Below, piece after piece: positions 34,299-43,752 of a DNA stretch of 64,000 nucleotides (position 1 is the first letter of the stretch; each line of letters opens with the position of its first letter). Position numbers and translations under genes: made by a program. The stretch is taken from positions 4,712,001 to 4,776,000 of the forward strand of contig NZ_CP041696.1 in the NCBI RefSeq assembly GCF_007362955.1, given 5' to 3'. This DNA comes from Lysinibacillus fusiformis (GTDB lineage: Bacteria; Bacillota; Bacilli; Bacillales_A; Planococcaceae). Under the pieces are notes generated by a model, which had not been told where the DNA came from, ran no database searches, and was given only the letters and a program-made list of their open reading frames with translations.

Positions 34299-35141
34299 TT
34301 ATTCTGAAAAATAAATAAATCCAATCGCACCTGGACCTGTATGTGTCGAGATAATCGGTGATGTAAAGGCAATTTCCACGTCATCGAAGCCTGTACTTTC
34401 TACTAATTCTTTTAAAGGCCCACCCATAGTTGTCAACCCATCGGCATGGGAAATCCCAACAGCCTTCACGGTTTTACCAGCAGTATCTGCTTGGAATTGC
34501 TTAAATAAAAAATTCACCACTTGTTTATGACTACGTACTTTTGACACTGGGTTATATGCCCCGCCTTCTAAGTTCGCAATAACTTTAATATTGAGCAGCG
34601 AACCAATAAAGCCCGTACCTTTACCGATACGTCCACCTTTAATAAGATTCTCAAGCGTATCTACAATGACATATAAATGAGTATTTTCACGTACTTTGTC
34701 AAGGCGTGCGACGATTTGTTCAACTGTAGCCCCCGCATCGCGCATTTTTATCGCTTCACGTAATTGGATAGCAAGTCCAATTGCGATAAATCGCGAATCG
34801 ATTACCGTGACATTTGCATCTGTCATTTGAGCAGCTTGTCGAGCAGACTCTACAGTACCACTCATCCCACCTGTCATATGAATTGAGATGATTTGGTCGC
34901 CATCTTTACCGAGCTCATCATATAATTCTTTAAATTTCCCTGGTGCAGGTTGTGAACTTTTCGGTAAATTTTTGGCTTCTTTCATTAAGCCTAAAAATGA
35001 TTGTGGTGCCAGATCTACACCGTCTATATACGTTTTCCCATCAATTTGGATCGTTAACGGCACAATATGTATACCGTGTTGCGCTACTTCTTCTTTTGTT
35101 AAATCGCAAGTTGAGTCCGTTACAATATGAATTCGTCCCAC
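34299..35141 (-). CDS. DegV family fatty-acid-binding protein
   Basis: A 280-residue DegV (FakB-like) protein that presents fatty acids to the FakA kinase. Typical blocks: IVTDSTCDLT at the start, PLTIQIDGKTYIDGVD, a TSQPAPG-like SSQPAPGKF loop, HMTGGMSGTVESARQAA that binds the carboxylate, and a terminal HTGPGAIGFIY. I start at GTG 35141 because AAAGGATG lies upstream; the longer frame adds 23 residues unlike the family. It is monocistronic with its own terminator. Confidence 0.88.
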   Translation of the reverse strand: MGRIHIVTDSTCDLTKEEVAQHGIHIVPLTIQIDGKTYIDGVDLAPQSFLGLMKEAKNLPKSSQPAPGKFKELYDELGKDGDQIISIHMTGGMSGTVESARQAAQMTDANVTVIDSRFIAIGLAIQLREAIKMRDAGATVEQIVARLDKVRENTHLYVIVDTLENLIKGGRIGKGTGFIGSLLNIKVIANLEGGAYNPVSKVRSHKQVVNFLFKQFQADTAGKTVKAVGISHADGLTTMGGPLKELVESTGFDDVEIAFTSPIISTHTGPGAIGFIYFSE

Positions 35142-35416
35142 TTTGACACATCCTTTTACTTCATTAAAATTAATTATATAGACTATTGTTTCAATATGTA
35201 AACATGACATTTGTCATTTGACATGTCAATTCCTAGTCTTTTTCGTGGACTTTACCTTTGATACTATAGCTTTTTTTAGTTGAATTTGTCTAATAAATGC
35301 CTTTAAAAGTACCAGAAAACCCATATGACACTTTTGACATGAAAGATATGACAAATGTAAATAGTCGAATGTAAGCTATCGGGGTATAGTAAAAGTAACG
35401 AAAGGACGTGTTTATA

Positions 35417-36052
35417 ATGATGACTTCATTGGATTATAAAACGTGGAAGGAAGAGCTTTGGAATGCCATTACACACGGTATCGGTTTTATAGCAAGTATT
35501 CCAGCACTAATTGTCCTAATCTTGGCAGGTGTACAACATGGCAATGCGATGCATATTGTAACCTTCAGTATATTTGGCGCTTCCGTCATTATCCTATTTT
35601 TAATGTCGACACTACTCCATAGCATGCCTGAAAAATACAAGTTCTTTTTCGCTATCCTCGACCATTCCTCTATCTATATTTTAATTGCCGGTACCTATAC
35701 ACCGTTTCTATTACTAGCCATTGGTGGGACATTAGGCGTTACGTTACTTTGTATTATATGGACCCTCGCTATTCTTGGCGTGCTCTTTAAATGCTTTTTT
35801 ATTAATCGCTTTGAAATTCTCTCTCTAGTCTTTTACATTGGTATGGGCTGGCTCATAATATTTGCGATTAAGCCTATTTATCTTTACTTAGGGAGTCATG
35901 GCTTTTCACTATTGTTAGCTGGCGGTCTTTTTTATACAATCGGTGCTATTTTTTACGCATGGCGCTCTCTTCCCTACAACCATACAATCTGGCACCTCTT
36001 TGTTCTAGCTGGATGTGGTTCGATGTATACTTGTATCTACCTATACTTATAA
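35417..36052 (+). CDS. Hemolysin III/TrhA family membrane protein
   Basis: 211 residues with seven hydrophobic segments, of the PAQR-related hemolysin III (TrhA/YqfA) family. Family motifs: EELWNAITHGIG with the first His, STLLHSMP in TM3 with Ser/His of the metal site, FAILDHSSIYILIAGTYTP in the middle, and YNHTIWHLFVLAG near the end with the last His pair. Members influence membrane lipid homeostasis; the haemolysin name is historical. ATG 35417 fits AAAGGA ten bases upstream. Confidence 0.88.
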   Translation: MMTSLDYKTWKEELWNAITHGIGFIASIPALIVLILAGVQHGNAMHIVTFSIFGASVIILFLMSTLLHSMPEKYKFFFAILDHSSIYILIAGTYTPFLLLAIGGTLGVTLLCIIWTLAILGVLFKCFFINRFEILSLVFYIGMGWLIIFAIKPIYLYLGSHGFSLLLAGGLFYTIGAIFYAWRSLPYNHTIWHLFVLAGCGSMYTCIYLYL

Positions 36053-36066
36053 AAAAATGAAAAAGA

Positions 36067-36365
36067 GGATGGGACATAACTTTAAATTTTAAGAAAGAGG
36101 AACAAAGTCGTTATTAAATTTTTGCTATCTAAAAATGAAGAAAAATTTAGACGTTCTTCCTTTTGGAATAAATAAAATTCAGAAGAGAGTACTAGTTGAT
36201 GGTAGCGAATGCGGCGACTCCTTTAGGATTAGCGTGACGCCTGAGCCTGTCGTCTCAGGCCACGCCCCCCGGAAAGCGTCCGCCGTAGCGGACATCAACG
36301 CTTACAGCAAAAAAGTGTTAGATCGACAGCAGTCAATCTAACACTTTTTCTCTTTTGTCCCAGCC
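36067..36365. repeat. Intergenic repeat copy B with terminal inverted repeats
   Basis: A 299-bp element in opposite orientation to copy A at 12730-12964. It opens GGATGGGACATAAC and closes TTTTGTCCCAGCC. The hairpin AGTGTTAGAT/ATCTAACACT (36314-36345) has T-runs on both strands, so it can terminate both the hemolysin III gene and dfrA. It contains about 64 bases missing from copy A. Confidence 0.88.
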
Positions 36366-36436
36366 TCTTCTTTTAGGCTGATTGATTTTACGTTGGTAAC
36401 TATTTAAATTTAACGGATGAGCTGTTTACGAGTGAT

Positions 36437-36925
36437 TTAACGAAGCTGATTTTTGCGTTCAAAAATTTGATATTGAAAAGTGTAGCCCTCAGGTGCTGTC
36501 TCAGCTTCTTGTGCCGAAACTTTCTTAAAATCCTCTTCATATTTTGGGAAAAACGTATCCCCATTAAACGCATGATTAATTTTTGTAATATATAATCGAT
36601 CTGCAATATCCATAGATAAACGGAATATTTGTTCGCCTCCAATTATCATAATTTCTGGGACATCCCCTGCTAGGCCGAGTGCCGCCTCTAAACTCGTAAC
36701 CGCTTCAATGCCATCAGCATGGTAGCTTTCGTCACGAGTAATGACAATATTGCGACGCCCTGGAAGTGGTCTACCAATTGATTCAAATGTTTTACGCCCC
36801 ATAATCATTGGCTTGCTCATCGTTTTTTCCTTAAAGTATTGTAAATCTCCTGGGAGATGCCACGGCATACCGTTTTCGTATCCTATTACGTAATTTTCAT
36901 CATGTGCTACAATTAAAGAAATCAT
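36437..36925 (-). CDS. dfrA: Dihydrofolate reductase
   Basis: Reduces dihydrofolate to tetrahydrofolate with NADPH, the target of trimethoprim. 162 residues: opening MISLIVAHDENYVIGYENGM, PWHLPGDLQYFKE with the acidic active-site residue, MGRKTFESIGRPLPGR for NADPH phosphate binding, and IMIIGGEQIF. The gene has no thyA beside it; in many Bacillota thyA precedes it, but here the upstream gene is divergent. Confidence 0.95.
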   Translation of the reverse strand: MISLIVAHDENYVIGYENGMPWHLPGDLQYFKEKTMSKPMIMGRKTFESIGRPLPGRRNIVITRDESYHADGIEAVTSLEAALGLAGDVPEIMIIGGEQIFRLSMDIADRLYITKINHAFNGDTFFPKYEEDFKKVSAQEAETAPEGYTFQYQIFERKNQLR

Positions 36926-37097
36926 TTCGTCCCTCCTAGTTCACTAGTTCATTATATTATAAACACATTTTTGCTTTACTATCGGAATATTTCTGCTCAT
37001 TCATAAATTTATTTTCTTTTTCGCGATTAAATCCTAGTAAAATTATATGAATAGTTTATAATAAGATTAACAAACGTAAAAAAAGGACTGATGAAAA

Positions 37098-38015
37098 ATG
37101 ACACAGCTAACGAATGAAGCTGTACGCTATATACATGCAACGGATTCGGGTAAGCATTATTATGAAGTAACGCCACAAGAAGCAAGAGCAATTCGTGCAG
37201 TGCCAAAATGGCAATCTCCTCATGTTCCACACCTTGCTTCGATTGTCGATAAACAAATCACAGTGCGCGATGGTGCAAAAATTAATGTACGTATTTATAC
37301 ACCTGTTCATGATGAAATATTACCCGTTATTGTTTATTACCACGGCGGTGGTTGGGTATTTGGTGATTTGGAGTCAGCTGATGCAGGCTGTCAGTTACTC
37401 GCTGAAAAAGCGCAGGCAATCGTCGTATCAATCGATTATCGATTAGCGCCGGAATATCTATTTCCAACACCGCTGCTTGATGCTTATGATGGCTTACTTT
37501 GGGTATATGAAAACATAGCAACTTTTGGCGGTGAGGCAGCGCGTATAACAGTTGCTGGAGATAGTGCTGGTGGGAACTTAGCAACAGTAGTCGCCTATTT
37601 AGCTGCTATTTTAAATGGACCCAAAATTTCTGCACAGGCACTTATTTATCCTGTCACAAATGTCAATTTCACTACAGCTTCCTACGCAACTTATGGTGAA
37701 CACTATGGTTTAGACAAACAAGGCATGAAATGGTTTGCTCATCATTATACAGATATCGATAACTATACAAATCCACTCGTATCTCCACTGCATATAGAGC
37801 ATGTTAGCGTCTTACCAAAAACAATCATCATCGCGGCAGAAGCAGATGTACTCTATGACGAAGGCCTTGCTTATGCACAAAAATTAGCCGATACAGGTGT
37901 AATTGTCGAACATGTACGCATGGCTGGACTCATCCATAGTTATTTCAGCAAAATGGATTATTTCGAGGAAGCTACCATTGATACAGTTGAAAAAATCGCT
38001 GCATTTTTGAAATAA
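37098..38015 (+). CDS. Alpha/beta hydrolase, hormone-sensitive-lipase family
   Basis: A 305-residue esterase. The oxyanion motif HGGGWVFGDLES lies near residue 80, the nucleophile elbow GDSAGGNLA near residue 155, and the acid and base are in AEADVLYDEG and the late IHSYF. This is the bacterial HSL (family IV) pattern; substrates are short-chain esters. AAAAAAGGAC precedes the ATG. It lies 62 bases before the methyltransferase gene and may be cotranscribed with it. Confidence 0.88.
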   Translation: MTQLTNEAVRYIHATDSGKHYYEVTPQEARAIRAVPKWQSPHVPHLASIVDKQITVRDGAKINVRIYTPVHDEILPVIVYYHGGGWVFGDLESADAGCQLLAEKAQAIVVSIDYRLAPEYLFPTPLLDAYDGLLWVYENIATFGGEAARITVAGDSAGGNLATVVAYLAAILNGPKISAQALIYPVTNVNFTTASYATYGEHYGLDKQGMKWFAHHYTDIDNYTNPLVSPLHIEHVSVLPKTIIIAAEADVLYDEGLAYAQKLADTGVIVEHVRMAGLIHSYFSKMDYFEEATIDTVEKIAAFLK

Positions 38016-38077
38016 GTTTGTCTAACCCTACCAAACAATGCGATAATAGAACAAAATGTTTTTTAAAGGATGACAAC

Positions 38078-39274
38078 ATGACACAAACTATTGCATTACA
38101 AATTAATAATCAATTTGCCGGACCATTAAAAAAAGGCTATCCGCTTATTTTAAAGGATGCGGTCGATGTACGTAAACTTCCTCAAGAGGAAGGAGCCTTA
38201 CTACGACTCACGGATATTCATAATCGCTTTATTGGTACAGGCTATTATGGTTTACAAAATAAAGGCATTGGCTGGGTACTAACGCCCGATGCCAATGAAG
38301 AAATTGATACAGCGTTTTTTGCCAAAAAAATTAGAAAAGCCATACAAAATCGTGAAAAGTTCTTTAACAATGCTCATACCACAGCCTTCCGTGCCTTTAA
38401 TGGAGAAGGTGATGGCATTGGCGGTATGACGATTGACTTCTTTGATGGCTATTATATGGTGAGTTGGTACAGTGCTGGCATTTATTCATTTAAAGAAGCA
38501 GTCTATGAGGCACTTGCCGAGACAGTCAACTATAAAGCCATATATGAGAAAAAGCGTTTTGATAGTAAAGGTCAATATATGGAACAGGACGATTTCGTTA
38601 TGGGTACGCCCGGCGAGTTTCCGATCATCGTAAAAGAAAATGGTATGAATTTCGCTGTTAATTTAAACGACGGTGCGATGACAGGTATTTTCCTGGATCA
38701 ACGCGAAGTACGTCTCGCCATTCGTGAACGCTATTCTCAGCATAAAAGCATGCTCAATACATTCTCCTATACCGGGGCATTTTCTGTAGCTGCATCTCTT
38801 GGTGGAGCAACAAAAACAACAAGTGTAGACGTAGCCAAGCGCAGTGTAGCGAAAACAATCGAGCAATTTAGTGTCAATAACATAGACTACGAAGCACAAG
38901 ACATTAAAGTGATGGATGTCTTTCATTATTTCAAATATGCACAGCGACACAATTTAAAATTCGACCTTGTTGTAGTTGATCCACCTAGCTTCGCCCGGAC
39001 GAAGCAAATGACATTCTCAACGGCCAAGGACTATCCAAAGTTACTAATGGATACAATCGAAATTACCGAAAAAAATGGCATCATTGTAGCCTCAACGAAT
39101 AATGCAAGCTTTGGTATAAAAAAGTTTAAAGGCTTTATCGACCAAGCATTCAAAGCAACAAATACTCGCTATAAAATTGTAGAGGAATTCGGCTTACCTA
39201 AGGATTTCCGCGTACCACGTGAATACCCTGAATTCAATTATTTAAAGGTTGTTTTCATTCAAAAGCTTAACTAA
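38078..39274 (+). CDS. RlmI-like class I SAM-dependent rRNA methyltransferase
   Basis: A 398-residue enzyme with an N-terminal PUA-like RNA-binding part (about residues 1-75, ending NKGIGWVL) and a C-terminal Rossmann methyltransferase. Marks are GDGIGGMTIDFFDGYY, GIFLDQREVR, NTFSYTGAFSVAAS for SAM binding, and VVDPPSFAR, the D-P-P motif of RlmI/RlmKL-type m5C methyltransferases. The start ATG 38078 follows AAAGGATG; the longer frame to 38018 has no ribosome site. A strong terminator follows. Confidence 0.85.
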   Translation: MTQTIALQINNQFAGPLKKGYPLILKDAVDVRKLPQEEGALLRLTDIHNRFIGTGYYGLQNKGIGWVLTPDANEEIDTAFFAKKIRKAIQNREKFFNNAHTTAFRAFNGEGDGIGGMTIDFFDGYYMVSWYSAGIYSFKEAVYEALAETVNYKAIYEKKRFDSKGQYMEQDDFVMGTPGEFPIIVKENGMNFAVNLNDGAMTGIFLDQREVRLAIRERYSQHKSMLNTFSYTGAFSVAASLGGATKTTSVDVAKRSVAKTIEQFSVNNIDYEAQDIKVMDVFHYFKYAQRHNLKFDLVVVDPPSFARTKQMTFSTAKDYPKLLMDTIEITEKNGIIVASTNNASFGIKKFKGFIDQAFKATNTRYKIVEEFGLPKDFRVPREYPEFNYLKVVFIQKLN

Positions 39275-39276
39275 AA

Positions 39277-39310
39277 AAACGAGTGGCTCTTTTCGAGTCA
39301 CTCGTTTTTT
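39277..39310. terminator. Bidirectional terminator between convergent genes
   Basis: ACGAGTGGCTC and GAGTCACTCGT pair, with A-run on the left and T-run on the right. Its right side overlaps the last codons of the minus-strand gene. Confidence 0.85.
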
Positions 39311-39969
39311 AGCGTTTGCCAAAATTCAGCGCTATGTGTTCTACGATAAAATCTATAAAAGGGTTCTTCCGGACGTGCAAATGCTTTATAGTGTGTAATG
39401 ATTTGATAAAGAAAGTCTTCTATATGTTGAATCGACACGCGTTTTGCAAATAATGTCCCCGCCTGTGCATGAGCCCCCATAGGTATTGCACCTAAATAAA
39501 TGTCAAAGCTGTCCTTCTGATAAACAAGGCCAATATCGTCATAAACCGCATTATAGCAGGCGGATGCACAACCGTTCACATTTAAACGTACTCTTTTAGG
39601 AACTTCAATGCCTTCTAATGCATTGTATAATTGAGCTGTAATCGCTGCAGCCTCCATTTTATCGCCATCACAAAAATCACACGCCTTCATCGCCACAATT
39701 GATCCCTGCTTTGCGATATACAAGCCAGCTTCTTGCAATGATTTTATTGCTTTCTCTAGCCCTTTGGTAGGTACAGACAAAAGGATACTGTAAGATGCCG
39801 AATATTTAATAGCCCCACTCTCACCAACTACTTCCGCCATTTTTTGAAATTGTGCTGGTGTATAGTGCTTATTAATAATACCCGGACTTATGCCTAGACG
39901 TGTATATTCTCCGTGCTCATTGAGTGTTGCAAATGTTTTCTCCGGGATATTATTACGAAATGCGTTCAC
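39298..39969 (-). CDS. Nitrite/sulfite reductase-like hemoprotein domain protein
   Basis: A 223-residue protein that matches one half of the sirohaem/Fe-S reductase fold: a ferredoxin-like half-domain (LGISPGIINKHYTPAQF onward) then KACDFCDGDK and NGCASACYNA, Cys pairs in the place of the 4Fe-4S-sirohaem ligands. It is too short to be a full nitrite or sulfite reductase; similar half-size proteins are sometimes tied to precorrin-3B synthase. It sits next to a B12-regulated gene, which hints at a tetrapyrrole role, but a terminator separates them. GTG 39969 is eight bases from AGGAGG; TTG 39972 is possible. Confidence 0.7.
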   Translation of the reverse strand: MNAFRNNIPEKTFATLNEHGEYTRLGISPGIINKHYTPAQFQKMAEVVGESGAIKYSASYSILLSVPTKGLEKAIKSLQEAGLYIAKQGSIVAMKACDFCDGDKMEAAAITAQLYNALEGIEVPKRVRLNVNGCASACYNAVYDDIGLVYQKDSFDIYLGAIPMGAHAQAGTLFAKRVSIQHIEDFLYQIITHYKAFARPEEPFYRFYRRTHSAEFWQTLKNE

Positions 39970-39985
39970 CAATCTCTCCTCCTAT

Positions 39986-40012
39986 GAAAAAGAGCTAGCA
40001 ATGGCTAGCTCT
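39986..40012 (-). terminator. Terminator of the binding-lipoprotein gene
   Basis: GAGCTAGC-CATT-GCTAGCTC followed by TTTTTC on the minus strand. Confidence 0.85.
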
Positions 40013-40083
40013 CTTTTATGACGACATTACTTTTTATGAATGAAGTCTAAATGTTATTGTAAATTGTGAATGATGCTTAGCAG

Positions 40084-41079
40084 TTAGAAATTCTCCGGAT
40101 AGAATCCTTGCGCTAAAATTTGAATCGCCTCTGCAGCACGAACCCCTTCTGATGCTGCTGAAAGCGGTAAAATAACAAAGCGTTCATTGCTCACGGCTGC
40201 TGTTTCTTTTAACGCTGGATCATTTTTTAGGAAGTTAATTTTTTCCTCCGCTGTTGTAGCACCGTAGTCAATGACAACAATAACTTCAGGATTACGTTCT
40301 ACTGCATCTTCTTTTGACACAGTTGTCCAACCTGATGCCACATCACCAAAGATATTCTTACCACCGGCTACTGTAACAAGCTCATTCATAAAGTTTTGTG
40401 CAGCTGTAAAGACTTCCTTTTCACCACTATCATAAACAAGAACACGTAGGGCATCCTTATCTTGTGGTAATTTTTCTCGTACAGCGTCTACATTTTTCGT
40501 CATTTGCTCAATTAAAGCTTCTCCTCGATCCACTACTCGAAAAATGGATGCGATATTACGAATATCAGTAAAAATGTCGTCTAGCTTTGGATTCGTAATA
40601 CTTGAAGAGGTATGTAAATATGTGTGGATGCCAAGTGCTTCTAATTCTTCTGGCGTTCCAACGCCCTTCTCACCAAATCCACTTTTCCATCCTGCATATA
40701 AAAAATCGGCTTCTGTATCAATTACTTGTTCTTTCGACGGGTACTGTTCAGCTAATATTGGCACTTTATCATACGCAGCTTGTAACGGTTCATAAATTTT
40801 ATCATCTAGATAAGCTGTACCTACCATTGAATCTTCTAGGCCTAGAGCTAGCATTATTTCAGTGACATGCTGATTTAAGCTAATCGCTTTTTTTGGTGCT
40901 TCGGTATAAACTTGCGTTGTATCATTATTGTCAATCGTTATTTCCGTAGTTTCAGCTTGTGCTGGTTCTACCTTTTCACTTTGCGAAGCTGATTCTTGTT
41001 CATCCTTACTGTTGCAAGCACCCAAAATGCTTAGCACTGCAATTGCAAGAATAAGCCATATGCCTTTCCATTTGTTCAT
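40084..41079 (-). CDS. Periplasmic-binding lipoprotein, probably for cobalamin (BtuF-like)
   Basis: A 331-residue class III (helical-backbone) binding protein: lipobox LGAC near residue 22, KKAISLNQHVTEIMLALGL, EQVIDTEADFLYAGW, then a long helix and the C-terminal lobe VIVVIDYGATTAEEK. The cluster A fold serves B12 and siderophores. A cobalamin riboswitch with a terminator lies upstream on the same strand, so the ligand is most likely B12 or a cobinamide. No permease or ATPase adjoins it, so these parts must be encoded elsewhere. ATG 41079 follows AAAGGAG. Confidence 0.82.
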   Translation of the reverse strand: MNKWKGIWLILAIAVLSILGACNSKDEQESASQSEKVEPAQAETTEITIDNNDTTQVYTEAPKKAISLNQHVTEIMLALGLEDSMVGTAYLDDKIYEPLQAAYDKVPILAEQYPSKEQVIDTEADFLYAGWKSGFGEKGVGTPEELEALGIHTYLHTSSSITNPKLDDIFTDIRNIASIFRVVDRGEALIEQMTKNVDAVREKLPQDKDALRVLVYDSGEKEVFTAAQNFMNELVTVAGGKNIFGDVASGWTTVSKEDAVERNPEVIVVIDYGATTAEEKINFLKNDPALKETAAVSNERFVILPLSAASEGVRAAEAIQILAQGFYPENF

Positions 41080-41182
41080 GTTTAGTTTTTCTCCTTTGTG
41101 TGTCATTTGTATAGTAAGAAATCAGGGACTTCTTGGCTAATTAATTTCCTTCGATGTTGAAGGTATTTATGTAAAAGACCAC

Positions 41183-41210
41183 AAAAAAATCCTCTTGTTT
41201 CCAAGAGGAT
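41183..41210 (-). terminator. Riboswitch-linked terminator 1
   Basis: CCTCTTG-GAAA-CAAGAGG followed by ATTTTTTT, between the aptamer and the gene. It is the likely expression platform: B12 bound, transcription stops. Confidence 0.8.
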
Positions 41211-41282
41211 AGCATAGTGAATTAACAGAGGTTCTTCAACCAATCACTATAACCATCCTCGTGGTCCTAAGTAAATTATGTA

Positions 41283-41444
41283 CGTATTGGCAGGTATCCT
41301 GGCTCAGGTTCATCATCTATACACCTTCCCATAGTTTCCTACAGTGGCTTGTTGTATAGACTCCCCATTTACAGTTGCGGGACAGCATCGGATTTGCACC
41401 GATTTCCCTATTAAGCAAATGACTTAAGCCATTTGCACCAATAT
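41283..41444 (-). promoter_or_regulatory. Cobalamin riboswitch 1
   Basis: On the minus strand the B12 aptamer core is clear: GGTGCAAATCC, GCTGTCCCGCAACTGTAA, and the closing AGCCAGGATACCTGCC. P1 can form from ATTGG and CCAAT at the ends. A terminator and the binding-lipoprotein gene follow. Confidence 0.92.
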
Positions 41445-41638
41445 GTTTTTTGTATTTTATTCTACTTGAAAGACTAGCAGAAGTGAAATTTGATAGCAAT
41501 CACCCAAAAATACCCAATAATGAAAACAGTTAATAACCTAGCACTATTCCAACATAAATACTAACTATTTTACATGAAATCTTTTTATGTTACTTCTGTT
41601 ACAATAAAGAGAAATGAACGATGGAAATGAGGATTTAT

Positions 41639-43579
41639 ATGTACAAAACGATTGGCGTACTTGCTCATGTGGATGCAGGAAAAACGACATTCTCGGAGCA
41701 GTTACTTTATCATACAAATAGCATTCAAGCTCGTGGACGTGTCGATCACCAGGATACTTTTTTAGATAATCATGCGATTGAACGTGCACGTGGCATTACT
41801 ATATTTGCTGAACAAGCGCGCATGCAAATAGGCGACGATATTTATACACTTATTGATACACCCGGACATATTGATTTTTCCCCTGAAATGGAACGTGCAA
41901 TTCGTGTCATGGACTATGCCATTATTATCGTTAGTGCTGTTGAGGGCGTACAAGGCCATACCGAAACGGTGTGGCAGCTACTACGCCAATACCATGTACC
42001 GACCTTGTTCTTTATCAATAAAATAGATCGTGAAGGGGCCGATGTCGATGCGGTCATGGCACAGCTTCAAAAGGACTGCTCAGACGACGTGTTGTTAATC
42101 GATGAACCACTCCGTGCAGACATTGTACCAAGTCATATGAAAGAATGGCTCGCTGAACGTGATGAACAGCTACTCGATGCTTTCCTTGCTGACACGTTGG
42201 AGAATCATACTTGTGTCACTCGCTTGCAAACAATGATGAAGGAAGAGTTAGCCTTTCCATGCTTTATCGGGTCCGCCTTAAAAGATATTGGCATCAAGGA
42301 ATTTTTGATACAGCTCCCCCTCCTTACTGAGACGCATTATAAAAAAGAGGAACCTTTTCATGGTGAAGTATTTAAAATTCGTCATGATGGGCAACAGCGC
42401 TTAACTTTTATGAAAGCATTACAAGGCACGCTGCATGTGCGTGACGATTTTACTTTTGGTGAGACTTCTGAAAAAGTGACGGAAATACGCTTATATAATG
42501 GGCATCGCTTTGAAACGACACAAGAAGTAAGTGCTGGAGAAATATTTGCCGTAAAGGGTCTTAGTCAGGCAAAGATTGGTGACATATTAGGCAATTCAAA
42601 GAGTCCCCAGCCCTATGAACTAGTGCCAACATTACAAGCAAAGGTGCAATATTTAGGACAACAGCATATAAAGGAAGTATTGAAAATCTTCCGTTTGCTT
42701 GAAGCCGAGGAGCCCTCGTTACGTGTTGTGTGGCACGAGAAATTCCAGGAAATTCACGTACATATTATGGGCGTTATTCAACTTGAGGTATTGAGCGAAG
42801 TGCTAAAAGAGCGCTTTACACTGACAGTTACATTTGGTGAGCCAAAAATTTTATATATGGAAACAATTGCATCGACTGTGACAGGCTATGGTCATTTTGA
42901 ACCTTTAAAGCATTATGCTGAGGTACATTTACGTATGACGCCAACTACACGTGGTACTGGCAATACGTTTGCCAATGCATGTCATGCTGATGATTTATCT
43001 GTCGGGCATCAACGGCTTATTGAAAAGCATTTATTTGAGCGCGAACATCATGGCCTACTAACAGGTTATCCTGTAACAGATATCCATTTCACCCTTCTAA
43101 CAGGAAGTGCACATATAAAGCATACCGAAGGCGGTGATTTTCGAGAAGCGACATTCCGCGCACTACGTCAAGGTCTTGAACAAGCTGAAAATATGCTACT
43201 TGAACCCTATTACCGTTTCAAGCTAAAGGCGCCCAACGATTTTATCGGCCGCATGATGACCGATATTCAACAAGCAGCAGGTACATTCGATGCACCACTT
43301 TTGACAGAAGAGCAAGTAATATTAATAGGGCGTGCACCTGTCGCTACATTCATGAGCTATAGTACAGTCTTTGCTGCCTACACAAATGGCAAGGGCTCAC
43401 TGTCGCTACAATTTGGTGGCTATGATGTTTGTCATAATACAGAGGAAATCATTGCCCAAATAGCCTACGATAAAAATGCCGATCCTGCGTATACTTCGTC
43501 TAGTATATTTTGTGCCAAAGGGAAAGGCTACTCGATTCCATGGCATGAAGCACAAGCTGCCATGCATTGCATAAAATAA
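41639..43579 (+). CDS. Tet(M)/EF-G-like ribosomal-protection-type GTPase
   Basis: A 646-residue translational GTPase with EF-G domain order. G1 AHVDAGKTT (residues 9-17), RARGITIFAEQA (switch I), DTPGHIDFSPEM (G3), INKID (G4), then domain II, III and an EF-G IV-like domain with HYAEVHLRM. Length and opening match tetracycline-resistance ribosomal-protection proteins, which release the drug from the ribosome. Chromosomal relatives in Bacillaceae are often of unknown effect, so resistance is not shown. ATG 41639 follows GAGG; earlier ATG codons have no ribosome site. Confidence 0.82.
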   Translation: MYKTIGVLAHVDAGKTTFSEQLLYHTNSIQARGRVDHQDTFLDNHAIERARGITIFAEQARMQIGDDIYTLIDTPGHIDFSPEMERAIRVMDYAIIIVSAVEGVQGHTETVWQLLRQYHVPTLFFINKIDREGADVDAVMAQLQKDCSDDVLLIDEPLRADIVPSHMKEWLAERDEQLLDAFLADTLENHTCVTRLQTMMKEELAFPCFIGSALKDIGIKEFLIQLPLLTETHYKKEEPFHGEVFKIRHDGQQRLTFMKALQGTLHVRDDFTFGETSEKVTEIRLYNGHRFETTQEVSAGEIFAVKGLSQAKIGDILGNSKSPQPYELVPTLQAKVQYLGQQHIKEVLKIFRLLEAEEPSLRVVWHEKFQEIHVHIMGVIQLEVLSEVLKERFTLTVTFGEPKILYMETIASTVTGYGHFEPLKHYAEVHLRMTPTTRGTGNTFANACHADDLSVGHQRLIEKHLFEREHHGLLTGYPVTDIHFTLLTGSAHIKHTEGGDFREATFRALRQGLEQAENMLLEPYYRFKLKAPNDFIGRMMTDIQQAAGTFDAPLLTEEQVILIGRAPVATFMSYSTVFAAYTNGKGSLSLQFGGYDVCHNTEEIIAQIAYDKNADPAYTSSSIFCAKGKGYSIPWHEAQAAMHCIK

Positions 43580-43752
43580 AGTGAAACTTCAATTAATGGG
43601 GTTTTCTATTGCGAGATAATGCGGAACTTCAATAATGGGTTTTTCTTCATCTCCACTGATTGTACGTTGAAACAATCGGGTTTTTACGGTCAGTAGATCG
43701 TTCACCTCGTTATCTGGTTCTCATTTTTTCAAACGAAGAAGGAGGTATATTT

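Noticed and set aside
36135-36341. Plus-strand frame inside repeat copy B
   Set aside because: Part of the intergenic repeat; not open in copy A.
41317-41499. Frame within the first cobalamin aptamer
   Set aside because: Chance frame in a structured RNA.
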